From Phymatolithon calcareum (lineage: Eukaryota; Rhodophyta; Florideophyceae; Hapalidiales): a stretch of DNA of 64,000 nucleotides. The notes beneath the pieces were generated by a model, which worked only from the letters and a program-made list of their open reading frames with translations, had not been told where the DNA came from and did no database searches. The position numbers and the translations under genes were made by a program. Of this stretch, positions 42,153-52,391 are shown one piece after another. Every line of letters starts with the position of its first letter. Within the stretch, counting starts at the first letter, position 1. The DNA is taken from positions 2,046,001 to 2,110,000 of the forward strand of contig OZ345359.1 of NCBI GenBank assembly GCA_977006965.1, in the 5' to 3' direction.

Positions 42153-42432
42153 TTAAAAGGCAGGTTCTCCAGCACCTAGAATAGGCCAACTTTCCCGGCA
42201 GAACACCTCCGCCTCCTCCAAAACGTCTTTAGATTCCATCACTCCGCCCATCTGGTGCAGCGACGCTGCGATATCTGGGCGCACGGCATGTTCTCCATGG
42301 ACGGCAGGCTGCATTAGCAGGCTTTCGGGATACAGTTCCTCAGCCTCCCTTAAAAAGCATTTAGTTTCCATCACCCAGACAAGATTTCTCAGCGAAACAG
42401 CAATATCTCAATGCACGCCGCAGGATTTCGCC
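42153..42432 (-). pseudogene. Decayed TPR repeats beyond the stop of the STAND gene
   Basis: The minus frame contains REAEELYPESLLMQPAVHGE and then DIAASLHQMGGVMESKDVLE, AEVFCRESW. These are diverged versions of the 44-residue unit found upstream (EAEQLYRESLRMERAVHGED). They lie just after the TAA of the big gene, so the ancestral protein had at least two more repeats. Confidence 0.8.
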
Positions 42433-44735
42433 TTACAGTTCCTCCGCCTCGTCCAAAACGCCTTTGGATTCCATCACTCCGCCCAGCTGGTTCAGCGACG
42501 CCGCGATACTTGGATGTACAGCATCTTCTCCATGCACGGCACGCTCCATTCGCAGGCTTTCGCGATAAAGCTGCTCCGCCTCGTCCAAAACGCCTTTACC
42601 TTTCATCACTCCGCCCAGATTGTGGAGCGAAACCGCGATTTCTGGATGTACAGCATCTTCTCCATGCACGGCACGATTCATTCGCAGACTTTCGCGATAA
42701 AGCTGCTCCGCCTCGTCCAAAACGCCTGTGGATTCCATCACTCCGCCCAGCTGGTTCAGCGACGCCGCGATACTTGGATGTACAGCATCTTCTCCATGGA
42801 CTGCACGCTTCATTCGCAGGCTTTCGCGATAAAGCTGCTCCGCCTCGTCCAGAACGCCTTTGGATTCCATCACTCCGCCCAGCTGGTTCAGCGACGCCGC
42901 GATACTTGGATGTACAGCATCTTCTCCATGGACGGCACGATTCATTCGCAGACTTTCGCGATAAAGCTGCTCCGCCTCGTCCAAAACGCCTTTACCTTTC
43001 ATCACTCCGCCCAGATTGTGGAGCGAAACCGCGATTTCTGGATGTACAGCATCTTCTCCATGGACGGCACGCTCCATTCGCAGACTTTCGCGATAAAGCT
43101 GCTCCGCCTCGTCCAAAACGCCTTTGGATTCCATCACTCCGCCCAGATTGTGGAGCGACGACGCGATACTTGGATGTACAGCATCTTCTCCATGGACTGC
43201 ACGCTTCATTCGCAGGCTTTCGCGATAAAGCTGCTCCGCCTCGTCCAGAACGCCTTTGGATTCCATCACTCCGCCCAGCTGGTTCTGCGACGCCGCGATA
43301 CTTGGATGTACAGCATCTTCTCCATGGACGGCACGATTCATTCGCAGACTTTCGCGATAAAGCTGCTCCGCCTCGTCCAAAACGCCTTTACCTTTCATCA
43401 CTCCGCCCAGATTGTGGAGCGAAACCGCGATTTCTGGATGTACAGCATCTTCTCCATGGACGGCACGCTCCATTCGCAGACTTTCGCGATAAAGCTGCTC
43501 CGCCTCGTCCAAAACGCCTTTGGATTCCATCACTCCGCCCAGATTGTGGAGCGACGACGCGATACTTGGATGTACAGCATCTTCTCCATGGACTGCACGC
43601 TTCATTCGCAGGCTTTCGCGATAAAGCTGCTCCGCCTCGTCCAGAACGCCTTTGGATTCCATCACTCCGCCCAGCTGGTTCTGCGACGCCGCGATACTTG
43701 GATGTACAGCATCTTCTCCATGGACGGCACGATTCATTCGCAGACTTTCGCGATAAAGCTGCTCCGCCTCGTCCAAAACGCCTTTACCTTTCATCACTCC
43801 GCCCAGATTGTGGAGCGAAACCGCGATTTCTGGATGTACAGCATCTTCTCCATGGACGGCACGCTCCATTCGCAGACTTTCGCGATAAAGCTGCTCCGCC
43901 TCGTCCAAAACGCCTTTGGATTCCATCACTCCGCCCAGATTGTGGAGCGACGACGCGATACTTGGATGTACAGCATCTTCTCCATGCACGGCACGCTCCA
44001 TTCGCAGGCTTTCGCGATAAAGCTTCTCCGCCTCGTCCAAAACGCCTTTGGATTCCATCACTCCGCCCAGATTGTGGAGCGACGACGCGATACTTGGATG
44101 TACAGCATCTTCTCCATGGACGGCACGCTCCATTCGCAGGCTTTCGCGATAAAGCTGCTCCGCCTCGTCCAAAACGCCTGTGGATTCCATCACTCCGCCC
44201 AGCTGGTTCAGCGACGCCGCGATACTTGGATGTACAGCATCTTCTCCATGGACGGCACGCTTCATTCGCAGACTTTCGCGATAAAGCTGCTCCGCCTCGT
44301 CCAGAACGCCTTTGGATTCCATCACTCCGCCCAGCTGGTTCAGCGACGCCGCGATACTTGGATGTACAGCATCTTCTCCATGGACGGCACGATTCATTCG
44401 CAGACTTTCGCGATAAAGCTGCTCCGCCTCGTCCAAAACGCCTTTACCTTTCATCACTCCGCCCAGATTGTGGAGCGAAACCGCGATTTCTGGATGTACA
44501 GCATCTTCTCCATGGACGGCACGCTCCATTCGCAGACTCTCGCGATAAAGCTGCTCCGCCTCGTCCAAAACGCCTTTGGATTCCATCACTCCGCCCAGCT
44601 GGTTCAGCGACGCCGCGATACTTGGATGTACAGCATCTTCTCCATGCACGGCACGCTCCATTCGCAGGCTTTCGCGATAAAGCTGCTCCGCCTCGTCCAG
44701 AACGCCTTCAATCGCTTTTATTCTAGCAAGTTGGT
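42433..44735 (-). repeat. 132-bp coding tandem repeat array, about 17 units, with a 396-bp higher-order unit
   Basis: Units are 132 bp (TGGATGTACAGCATCTTCTC recurs at 42511, 42643 and so on). Variants differ at four places: SIAASLNQ, EIAVSLHN, SIASSLHN or SIAASQNQ at the start; ESKG, ESTG or KGKG in the middle; ERAV, NRAV or KRAV near the end. The order EIAVSLHN/NRAV, SIAASQNQ/KRAV, SIASSLHN/ERAV is repeated as a 396-bp block. Because 132 is a multiple of three, two other frames are open on the opposite strand. Confidence 0.95.
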
Positions 44736-47700
44736 GCAGCACGTTGGCGCACATTGAGGACTCTGGATAGAAAGATGGACCGTTTTCGCGTTGCCGGAAC
44801 TGTCGAGGAATACATAGCGCTGAGAGCGTACGCCATTTTTGGCCTTCACTCTGAATCTTATGAAGTGCATTTCGTGCGTCGTTCTCTGAGTCCCTTAATT
44901 GCACAATGTCATAGCGAGCTCTACTGCGAAGAAGAATGTAGTTGAGCCACTTTTCCCGATCTTGCCGTCGCTTTGTTTCCTCAATCGTCCTCACGCACGT
45001 GAGCGCGGAAACAAGTTTGGACGCAAGTTCTCGAACGCCGAGTTTTCTGTCTTCCCAAGGTACTAGAAGCACTATGGAACAAAGATCATCAGCTTCCCTT
45101 GCTCGTCCGCTTGAAAGCAACATACGAATTGCAAAATTGGCAAGTGGCTCTGATTTGGTTGCAAACATCTCCATTGCAATCCCTCTGCTCACCTGCATCT
45201 GCTCTTTCACAACACTGACTGCATGAGGTAGCAGACATCGCATCGTTTCCCCATACACACCAGGCAAAGAATTGAAATTAAATCCGTCCTCCTCCAGAAC
45301 CTGCGATACGCACGCATGCACTGCTCGCAGCGCACGATCCTGACATGCACGACGCTCTGTCCCCGCATCCGTTCGAACACAAAGTCGAATCATTGTGTGC
45401 AGCTTGAAGACTGTATGTCTGGTTGTCCCACTCTCATTTTCCATCGACAGCAGGGATGCGTCATTCACAAGTTCGAGCTTCACAGTGTTGAAATAAGGAA
45501 GATTCGAACTTTCACCCATCGACTCATCCTGAGAACATTCCATTACGACGCGCTTCATCAGACGCTCCGGAATATCTCTGTCACCCAACATTGCAACCGC
45601 ACGTAGGACACTTCTCGAAAGCAGGTCCAACTTAGACATATTGACCTTCCATGTGGTCCAAATCGCTCTTTGCTCCTCACGTACGCCATATGACTTCATT
45701 GCTTTGCGAAAAACTGACGACAAGTCTTCGTTTTTCCACTGTTTCTTGTACACCTCAACATATTCGGCAAATGTTATTCCCGCGCTTGCAATGAAGCTCC
45801 CAGCCTGCACCAGGGCTAAAGGAAGGCCCGCAAGACCATAGATCTCCTTTCTCCCGCCAAGGTCGACGAGTGCACGATACTCCTCGGGATCTTCATATTT
45901 TAGACGTTCCAGAGCCGAGTATATCGCTGTATCGCGCTTGGCCGTCCTGCTTTCCGCATTCTTGAATTTCAATAGTACACACATGGCGTCCTCCTCCTCT
46001 AACGGCGATAACTTCAGCATCTGCTCCTCCGCCAGTCCAGACCATAGCATGGGATCCCCCCGTCTTGAGGTCACGATCAGCCATCCGCACTCGCCTTCTG
46101 CTAATTTAGCAATCTCTCCGAGAACTTCAGCGGCCTCTTCGTCGTCGGCGTTGTCCAAACAAAGCATCCAACGACCTTCTACACTGTCCAGTGATCGACC
46201 TAACGCCGCAATGACCGGTCCAACACTGGATCTGTCGCTTTCAGGTAAATAAAACCGACCGAGTTGTTGCGCAAAATCTACCACTGACGACAATATTTGA
46301 GCCTCGTTGCCCGCCACTGGGACCCAAAACGCACCACCAGGTACAAGTCCGTTCCTTCGCGCTGACTCGGCAAAAGACACCATCAACTGTGTCTTCCCAG
46401 CACCTCCATACTGAGTAATAGCGGCGCTTCCAAAGCGTTGCAATATTTTTTGCAATTTCTCTCGTTCCTTGCCACGACCAACAAAGTATGGTGAGAGACT
46501 CGGCATAGGCAAAACATCCCCATTATAACCACTGCTGCCAACATTGGCTAACGTTTGGTTCTTCTCCCTCTTCTTTTCGACCTTGGCAATTGCGATATCA
46601 CCAGTATTTCGGATGGTGACCAATCTCTCGTGAAATGATTTTAACTTCGACTCAGCATCGCTCACCATACTCGAGCTCATTGCTTGCCCGACTTTGCTTC
46701 GCATCAGTTGATCTTCTATGCCTTCGAGAGTCTGCATGCACTCTTCCTGAAACTTGAAAATGGCTTCAAGGCGCAAGTCGTCGATTCCTGCCTCGGGATT
46801 CAGAACAGAGATTATGCTTTCCGATGCTGCGAGGGATAGCGTTTCAAGCTCTGAGTGAAGTCTTGGCAGAATTTGGCGGCCGCGAGCTCCTTCAGACACC
46901 ATGTGCGCGAGTCTTGCTCCAAGCGCTACCACCTGAAAAGCTGCGCCCACGACGGTAACACACTTGGCGATGTCGGCGACTTTTTCAGCCGTCTCCGCAA
47001 CATTCGGCACGCTTTCACGGAGTACCTTGACAATGATAGCCACTGACTCCACGAACTCTGGAAATCTGCTTGCAGAATCCAGGGTATCGGCCAACTGTAA
47101 AATGGGAGACCCAGAACCACTATCACTGCAGTGCGAACTCCCAGCGGCGGCCGAGACAGCGGGGTTGATCAAATGTCGTTTTGATGCAACTTGATCGTGA
47201 ATAACACTGGCAATCGCGAGGACCGGGACACCGCTCGAGACTCTACTAGACACTAGCGTCCGATATATCTCCATCAGTGCCTTCCATGGCGCAATTCGGA
47301 CTCGCAGAGTACTCATCCAGTCACTTCTCTCACTCTCAGAGCTGGCGACGATGACGACGGTCTTTTTGCCGCGCACGGCTGGGATACGTGAGGGCAGTCG
47401 ACCGGAAACGCAAAGCGCTGGACCTCCATCTGTGTTACCTTGGAACGGGCGCACCGCATCTTCGACATCCTTCCAAGCGGCGTCTGTGCGAAGGCGGTCA
47501 AGTACGAGACACTCTTCGCAGCGAAAGTCCAACAGCGTGTGCGGGGCTTCCAAGTTGGCGGCATCCTTGACGTACTTCCAGCGCAGGGCGCTCGCGAAAG
47601 CAAGCCACGCTTCCCGGGGGCTGGCCTGTGTCGACCGCGCGTTTTCCTCTGACCGGTAAACCAAGGCTTTCGGAAATAAATTTTCAGGCACATTCGCAGT

Positions 47701-47736
47701 TGACGACATGGAGGGAATATGTGCGGAAGTGTTCAT
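42433..47736 (-). CDS. STAND receptor: MLKL/HeLo-like N-terminal bundle, NB-ARC NTPase and about 17 kinesin-light-chain-type TPRs
   Basis: This 1767-residue protein starts at the ATG at 47736. Residues 1-200 are unrecognised. Residues 215-390 form a predicted helical bundle (FPEFVESVAIIVKVLRES, LRLEAIFKFQEECMQTLEGI) like the MLKL N-terminal/HeLo cell-death domain; this is inference. The NB-ARC module follows an FVGRGKE entry motif (418-424): P-loop TQYGGAGKT (441-449), Walker B WMLCLDNADD (523-532), GWLIVTSRRGD (551-561), GLAGLPLAL (634-642). About residues 1000-1767 are 44-residue TPRs with DEAEQLYRESLRM and ERAVHGEDAVHP. Such proteins sense ligands with the repeats and signal by nucleotide-driven oligomerisation, often in immunity or cell death. 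The array ends in a truncated unit at TAA. No intron is seen. The high repeat identity points to recent expansion. Confidence 0.92.
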   Translation of the reverse strand: MNTSAHIPSMSSTANVPENLFPKALVYRSEENARSTQASPREAWLAFASALRWKYVKDAANLEAPHTLLDFRCEECLVLDRLRTDAAWKDVEDAVRPFQGNTDGGPALCVSGRLPSRIPAVRGKKTVVIVASSESERSDWMSTLRVRIAPWKALMEIYRTLVSSRVSSGVPVLAIASVIHDQVASKRHLINPAVSAAAGSSHCSDSGSGSPILQLADTLDSASRFPEFVESVAIIVKVLRESVPNVAETAEKVADIAKCVTVVGAAFQVVALGARLAHMVSEGARGRQILPRLHSELETLSLAASESIISVLNPEAGIDDLRLEAIFKFQEECMQTLEGIEDQLMRSKVGQAMSSSMVSDAESKLKSFHERLVTIRNTGDIAIAKVEKKREKNQTLANVGSSGYNGDVLPMPSLSPYFVGRGKEREKLQKILQRFGSAAITQYGGAGKTQLMVSFAESARRNGLVPGGAFWVPVAGNEAQILSSVVDFAQQLGRFYLPESDRSSVGPVIAALGRSLDSVEGRWMLCLDNADDEEAAEVLGEIAKLAEGECGWLIVTSRRGDPMLWSGLAEEQMLKLSPLEEEDAMCVLLKFKNAESRTAKRDTAIYSALERLKYEDPEEYRALVDLGGRKEIYGLAGLPLALVQAGSFIASAGITFAEYVEVYKKQWKNEDLSSVFRKAMKSYGVREEQRAIWTTWKVNMSKLDLLSRSVLRAVAMLGDRDIPERLMKRVVMECSQDESMGESSNLPYFNTVKLELVNDASLLSMENESGTTRHTVFKLHTMIRLCVRTDAGTERRACQDRALRAVHACVSQVLEEDGFNFNSLPGVYGETMRCLLPHAVSVVKEQMQVSRGIAMEMFATKSEPLANFAIRMLLSSGRAREADDLCSIVLLVPWEDRKLGVRELASKLVSALTCVRTIEETKRRQDREKWLNYILLRSRARYDIVQLRDSENDARNALHKIQSEGQKWRTLSALCIPRQFRQRENGPSFYPESSMCANVLHQLARIKAIEGVLDEAEQLYRESLRMERAVHGEDAVHPSIAASLNQLGGVMESKGVLDEAEQLYRESLRMERAVHGEDAVHPEIAVSLHNLGGVMKGKGVLDEAEQLYRESLRMNRAVHGEDAVHPSIAASLNQLGGVMESKGVLDEAEQLYRESLRMKRAVHGEDAVHPSIAASLNQLGGVMESTGVLDEAEQLYRESLRMERAVHGEDAVHPSIASSLHNLGGVMESKGVLDEAEKLYRESLRMERAVHGEDAVHPSIASSLHNLGGVMESKGVLDEAEQLYRESLRMERAVHGEDAVHPEIAVSLHNLGGVMKGKGVLDEAEQLYRESLRMNRAVHGEDAVHPSIAASQNQLGGVMESKGVLDEAEQLYRESLRMKRAVHGEDAVHPSIASSLHNLGGVMESKGVLDEAEQLYRESLRMERAVHGEDAVHPEIAVSLHNLGGVMKGKGVLDEAEQLYRESLRMNRAVHGEDAVHPSIAASQNQLGGVMESKGVLDEAEQLYRESLRMKRAVHGEDAVHPSIASSLHNLGGVMESKGVLDEAEQLYRESLRMERAVHGEDAVHPEIAVSLHNLGGVMKGKGVLDEAEQLYRESLRMNRAVHGEDAVHPSIAASLNQLGGVMESKGVLDEAEQLYRESLRMKRAVHGEDAVHPSIAASLNQLGGVMESTGVLDEAEQLYRESLRMNRAVHGEDAVHPEIAVSLHNLGGVMKGKGVLDEAEQLYRESLRMERAVHGEDAVHPSIAASLNQLGGVMESKGVLDEAEEL

Positions 47737-47833
47737 TGACGAGTACTGAAGTTGGTTCTCGGGCGTGCAAAAATTAGGGAAGAGAGAAAGGTTCAGTGTT
47801 CATAAGGGCGTGTGCGACGAAGAGTTGACATAC

Positions 47834-48670
47834 AACTGTACATCGTTAAGGACCTACTGCCCCATCTTTGAAGCGCTCTCACTGGCCGAAACAATGCTCA
47901 TAAACTGGATGAAATTTTTAATTATGTCGTTTGCACCGACGGGACTGCATCCAGTTTCAAGAAAATGTGTAGAAACAAGTGAAATATTTTCAAATATGAA
48001 ATCAGCAAAAGTATCCAATATTCGGCTCTAATCAATCATTACAGAAAAATGCTTACTGTGTTTCCTTCGAAGAGTTTCAGCTTCTCGTCGGGGCGCAACG
48101 TGAATTTTAGTATATTTTTCGCCTGTTCCTTTGCCGATTTTAAAAAACTTTCGGTCTCGCGGCGCGAACTTGTTTGCCACCTAGACGTTCGATTTTACCA
48201 AATTTGCAGTATTCCTGCGGTAGTCTACAACCATTCGAAACTTTTGACCGAGGCAATAAGAAATTCATCGAGTCCTTTTCGAGATAATTGTCCATCTTTG
48301 TAGGCGATTCTTTTTCCAGATCAGAATTACGAAAAGTGGTCTACACTCCTTATTTCATCCCCTTTCTTTGATTTTTTTTGATTTTTGGATAATATACATT
48401 CTTGGATTTCTGTAATAGTTTTCGAAATGCGAAGAACGGATCAGGAAGTGGTCTTAAACTGCGCGTTTAAGGAGCTGTCCCGACTTTCGAAGGAACCCTC
48501 TGCTGAGAATTTCTAGAAAAAGTTTCCACGGCGCGAGGACTTTTTTTTGCTTAGCCAGTTATGTACTGCCATAACAGAATGTGTCCAATGAGCTTCTCGG
48601 ATTGCCAAGCTCATAAAAAATAAAAGTGAAAATCTAAGATGGGGATGTAGGTCCTTAACATTGTACAGTT
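47834..48670. mobile_element. 0.84-kb element with ~37-bp terminal inverted repeats
   Basis: The left end AACTGTACATCGTTAAGGAC then CTACTGCCCCATCTT is repeated in inverse at the right (AAGATGGGGATGTAGG, TCCTTAACATTGTACAGTT). It lies 98 bp upstream of the STAND start codon. The interior has no recognised gene. A partial extra copy of the right end follows it in inverse (48671-48715). Confidence 0.75.
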
Positions 48671-48690
48671 AACTGTACAATGTTAAGGAC
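48651..48690. repeat. Perfect 40-bp palindrome
   Basis: GTCCTTAACATTGTACAGTT at 48651-48670 is followed directly by its exact reverse complement at 48671-48690. A third GTCCTTAACATTGTAC follows at 48691, and GGGATGTAG/CTACATCCC words lie outside. It is built from two head-to-head ends of the element at 47834-48670. Confidence 0.95.
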
Positions 48691-48879
48691 GTCCTTAACA
48701 TTGTACCTACATCCCTATGTCAAGATTTCAGAAAATATCAGTACAGTACTGTACACTGTGATTCGAATCTCGACATAGGCGATATCTCGTGATATGAGCG
48801 AGATATGGCTTTCCCCCACTCCAGGGAGCCCTATGAAATCATAACCATGTACTGTAATTCGAAAATATCGAATTTATGA

Positions 48880-49195
48880 CATGTACTCCCTTATGTATGA
48901 GTCGAGTTCGGAATCGATGATTTTCCTGGCTTGACTCAGTAGCGATATAGGTCTGTAGTTCGCTGCAACATGGGATGGGCCTTTTTTGTACAGAGGAATT
49001 AGAGTAGCTTGACGTCACGCTCGCGGAAGACATTTCAGCCTCCCACATGTCTCCCATAAGGCTAGCAATATACTCAATCCGGCTTCCGTATTCGCATGCA
49101 TCATTTCAACTGCTGCTCCGTCGGGGCCAACTGCCTTCCCTTTTGATGCTCGGTTGAATGCCCTAGTAATGAGACATGTATAGACGGTGTACGGA
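48880..49195 (-). mobile_element. LINE1-J: fragment of the RT finger region
   Basis: One minus frame reads GKAVGPDGAAVEMMHA, LLALWETCGR and the continuing frames read HVAANYRPISLLSQARKIID. These equal LEIMLALWETCGR and HVAANYRPISLLSQARKIID of LINE1-D. It extends further 5' than LINE1-D, and so shows RT sequence (KGKAVGPDG) missing from the other copies. Confidence 0.85.
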
Positions 49196-51475
49196 AATGA
49201 AGTGGGATTATCGGTGCTCCTTTATCAATTATTGTCCCCACTCGCCCAACTCGAAAGGCGCCCTTCAGCCTCTAGAATACATAGTTGTCCTTTGATCAGT
49301 TGCAAGCGCTGGATTCTTGATGGGGTATTTTGGAAAGTCTCATAGCCTTGCTCTAGTGGAACTACATTGCAGCTATATGCTAGAGTTGCTGTGTGAATAT
49401 GGACTGTCCCAACAGCGCTATATCGCGGACATGAAATGCAGCCATATCATCTGCAGGTGGAAGACGGACATGGCTGGCCAGCTTAGATCGCCACATTTTG
49501 AACAATGAAGGAGGAGGGTTAAAACAACATAATCTGTTTTCCTTTTGTATCCTCCCTTCCAAGGTGTTTCCGAGTAGTCTGCTCTTTCGCTCAAACCGTT
49601 GCAGAATGTTATTCAAAAAAGCTCATTGCAAAAACTAGACTCAAGCTTTTACAAAACGGACCATATAGGACGTCATCAGAACTATTCGAGACGTAAAGAG
49701 CACAAGAGAAGTCCCACCAAAACAAAAGGGTAAACAATCTTTACCATGGAATTGAAAACTATTTGTAATCTCTCACTCATCGTGCTAATAAAACGTGACG
49801 GGACCTCTGATATAATTAGGACCGATGGCGGCCGGTAGAGCTGGGTTCAACTGCGGCACCGGGATCACGAGTACAGGAGCCGGGAGCACCGGCGGGACCA
49901 CGACTTCCGACAGTGAGTCTTCCGAATCCTCGGAGCTTTCGTGTTCGGCCGCACCTGCCCTTTTGGACCGGACTGGTGTATTACCGCGACGCGCTATCGC
50001 CGGCGATGTCTTCTTGAGCTTCCTCTTGCACCAACGAGGTGCGCGTCTTCGACTCCCTTGCCGCCTTGGGGAACCTCAGGCGCGCAATAATGGCGCACAG
50101 GCGAGTCGAGGAAGGACGGATCTCAATAACGGAGCCAGACATTGCGGAAGAGTGTTCGTGGAGATGTGACTTGGGACACCGGACGGGTAATGTCGCCGAA
50201 CGTGCGTTGCCCCGGAGACCACACGTATTTTTGAGCTGGCTGTGATATGCTCTGAGAGAATGCTCGTGTCGGGTGCTGTTACTAAATGGTAGTGACATGT
50301 GACAAGTGATGACTGTCTGTTTCGTTATTAGCGTGAGTAGTAATATTTGCACAAAGATTTTTGCAAACTCAAATCAAGAGGACAATGTTGGTACTACCGT
50401 ACTAAGGAGAGCAAAATTGTAGCATTCTGCTTGTAAATCTCTTGTAACCTTCCTTTGCTGCTGTTATCAAGGTCAGGATGAAAGTTTAGATACGCTGAAT
50501 TTGAAACGTGCTCATCTGAGATCTTGAACTTGTGGCCACAATAAGGACATTGGCCGCGAGGGCGTGATGCTTTTATATTTTTGCCCTCTATCCGCCATGG
50601 AACAAGAAAGAAGCTGCTTTGCTCGGTGGACTACGACCACATGTGCAAGGCCTGTCCAGGTGGAACCAAAGAGACTGCTGATCACTTAATTCATTGTTGC
50701 AGTGGGCTTTTTTTGCACCTGTTTAGTTGTTTATTTGAAAGCCCTCATTAACACTCCTAAGACTGTACGGGAGCAGCTTTTCGTAACTTGTTCATTCTAG
50801 TATATCGCCTGGTCCCTAATACAGGGACTCGTCGTTCCCTACTGTCAATTATGGTGACGCTGTAGAGTAGTATAGAGGCTAATGCCTTTTCCGTTCTTAC
50901 AATTTCAAGGAACGCAGAAGAACGTTTATCAAACAATCGAAGCAGGGACGAAGACGAATGTCCCAAGCCTCGAAGAGCAAAGGCATACAATGAACCACGT
51001 ATAAAATACGGTTTGACCGCAGCACCGTTCGGCCGCACGACCATCCGTTTCAACGAGTGTCCTGGATATTGTCATACACAACTCGAAGCCCGCAGTAACC
51101 GCCACAAGAGCCGGTCCAGCGGCGACCAGCACTGAACCTAAATCAAATGTCTCGGAAGACACCTAGCTCAGGATCATAGCACCTGCCAAGCCGTGAGCTC
51201 ACGCATCTCAACGGCGAGAAACGAAGGTGCATCCGTGCAAAATCCGCATCCGTCCGCTCGACCGCATCGAAAAATCGTATCTTTTGTTTCTCCCACCCTC
51301 CCATCCCCTTTGCGTTCTTGTAGAATAGTTCAGGGAAGCGGAAGTCCAGGGTTTGACCAGGTCGAACTCTGGACGGAGCTCCTCAGATGCACTGGGTCAG
51401 GCCCAGCAGCAATATAGGATGCGATTTCCTAGAGGGCTCCACCCGCCGACCACACATTACCGACACAGCTTTATT
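49196..51475. other. No gene recognised, apart from a possible retroelement end at about 50.6 kb
   Basis: At 49825-50245 a Gly/Ser/Thr-rich start (TGAGSTGGTTTSDSESSESS) is open in one frame and basic stretches in another, without a domain. At 50635-50705 the plus frame DYDHMCKACPGGTKETADHL, IHCCSG resembles the zinc-knuckle end of LINE-type proteins, as at 26798-27139. Confidence 0.35.
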
Positions 51476-51479
51476 GCGT

Positions 51480-52366
51480 CACTAAAGTTCTGAAGTTCTG
51501 GCACCTAGCGGAGATCGATATAATATCATTTCTCCGGAGTCCAGTTCATACTTTGTTAGGTTCATACGTATGGTCTCCAGGTGGCGCTCTGCTGCCGTTC
51601 CGAATGTATTCGATATTAGCGTCGTGCTCACTTGAGGGAACCTTTCGCTTGCGTATTTTATGGCCAGCTGTCGATGTCTCACCTTGGTAAACCTGACGGT
51701 GGCCGGGATCTCATCCGGTTTGTCATACGGTATTTTCCTCTTTCTTCTTGCTTCGAGCCTCGTGCCTTCTTTTGCGAACAGTATTCGTCAGAGTTGGCCT
51801 GGAGATTTCCCTTCCTGCATATGTTTGAAGGGGGCCGCGTACTGTTCTTGTTGCAGTATCGCGGCAATATCGCGACTTGCCCACTGTAGTTCTTTGAAGT
51901 TTCGCTCTTCCCTTGGCTTAGATAGGATAATCGACTTCCTTGCCTTTCCTCGTAGAAGCATCCGCAGCGCTAATATTCTCTCCTGTGTTCTGGTGGTTGG
52001 ATCCTGCACATAATCCGGAGCCGCTCGATCCTTCCACTTGCCGTACCACCGAATACTTGGAAGAAGAAGGTTCTTTCTACTTCTTTGATCGCTTCTTGCA
52101 CTTCTGGAGTCTACGGTGTGAGATGGATAGCGTATTCCCACCTTGGTTGGATCAACGACTTGTAGATACGTATGGCTTTCAGGATTTTTATCCCCCGAAT
52201 GAATACCCCAAGTGGTTTCAGTTGGTGTACCGCTGCTTTGACGTTTTTTTATACGCCTAATTGTGCTTGTGACCGTAATTCCGGTTTGTCCTAGAGATAT
52301 CCTGAGGTATGAAACTTCAGATACCTGCGAAAGGGTCTGGTGCGCTAGACTGATTGTGTGGTGTTG
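51480..52366 (-). mobile_element. LINE2-d: 5'-truncated copy, head-to-head with LINE1-D
   Basis: The minus strand reads LRISLGQTGITVTSTIRRIK, RILALRMLLRGKARKS and RHRQLAIKYASERFPQVSTT, HLETIRMNLTKYEL in shifting frames. These match the LINE2 C-terminal domain. Its outer end lies within 30 bp of LINE1-D, which inserted there in the opposite direction. Confidence 0.85.
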
Positions 52367-52391
52367 CAGTGGGCGTGCTTTATCAAGACGG

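Noticed and set aside
42411-44757. Two very long plus-strand open frames (771 and 747 codons)
   Set aside because: They lie antisense to the TPR array. The 132-bp period keeps any stop-free frame open for the whole array, and the translated repeats resemble no protein.
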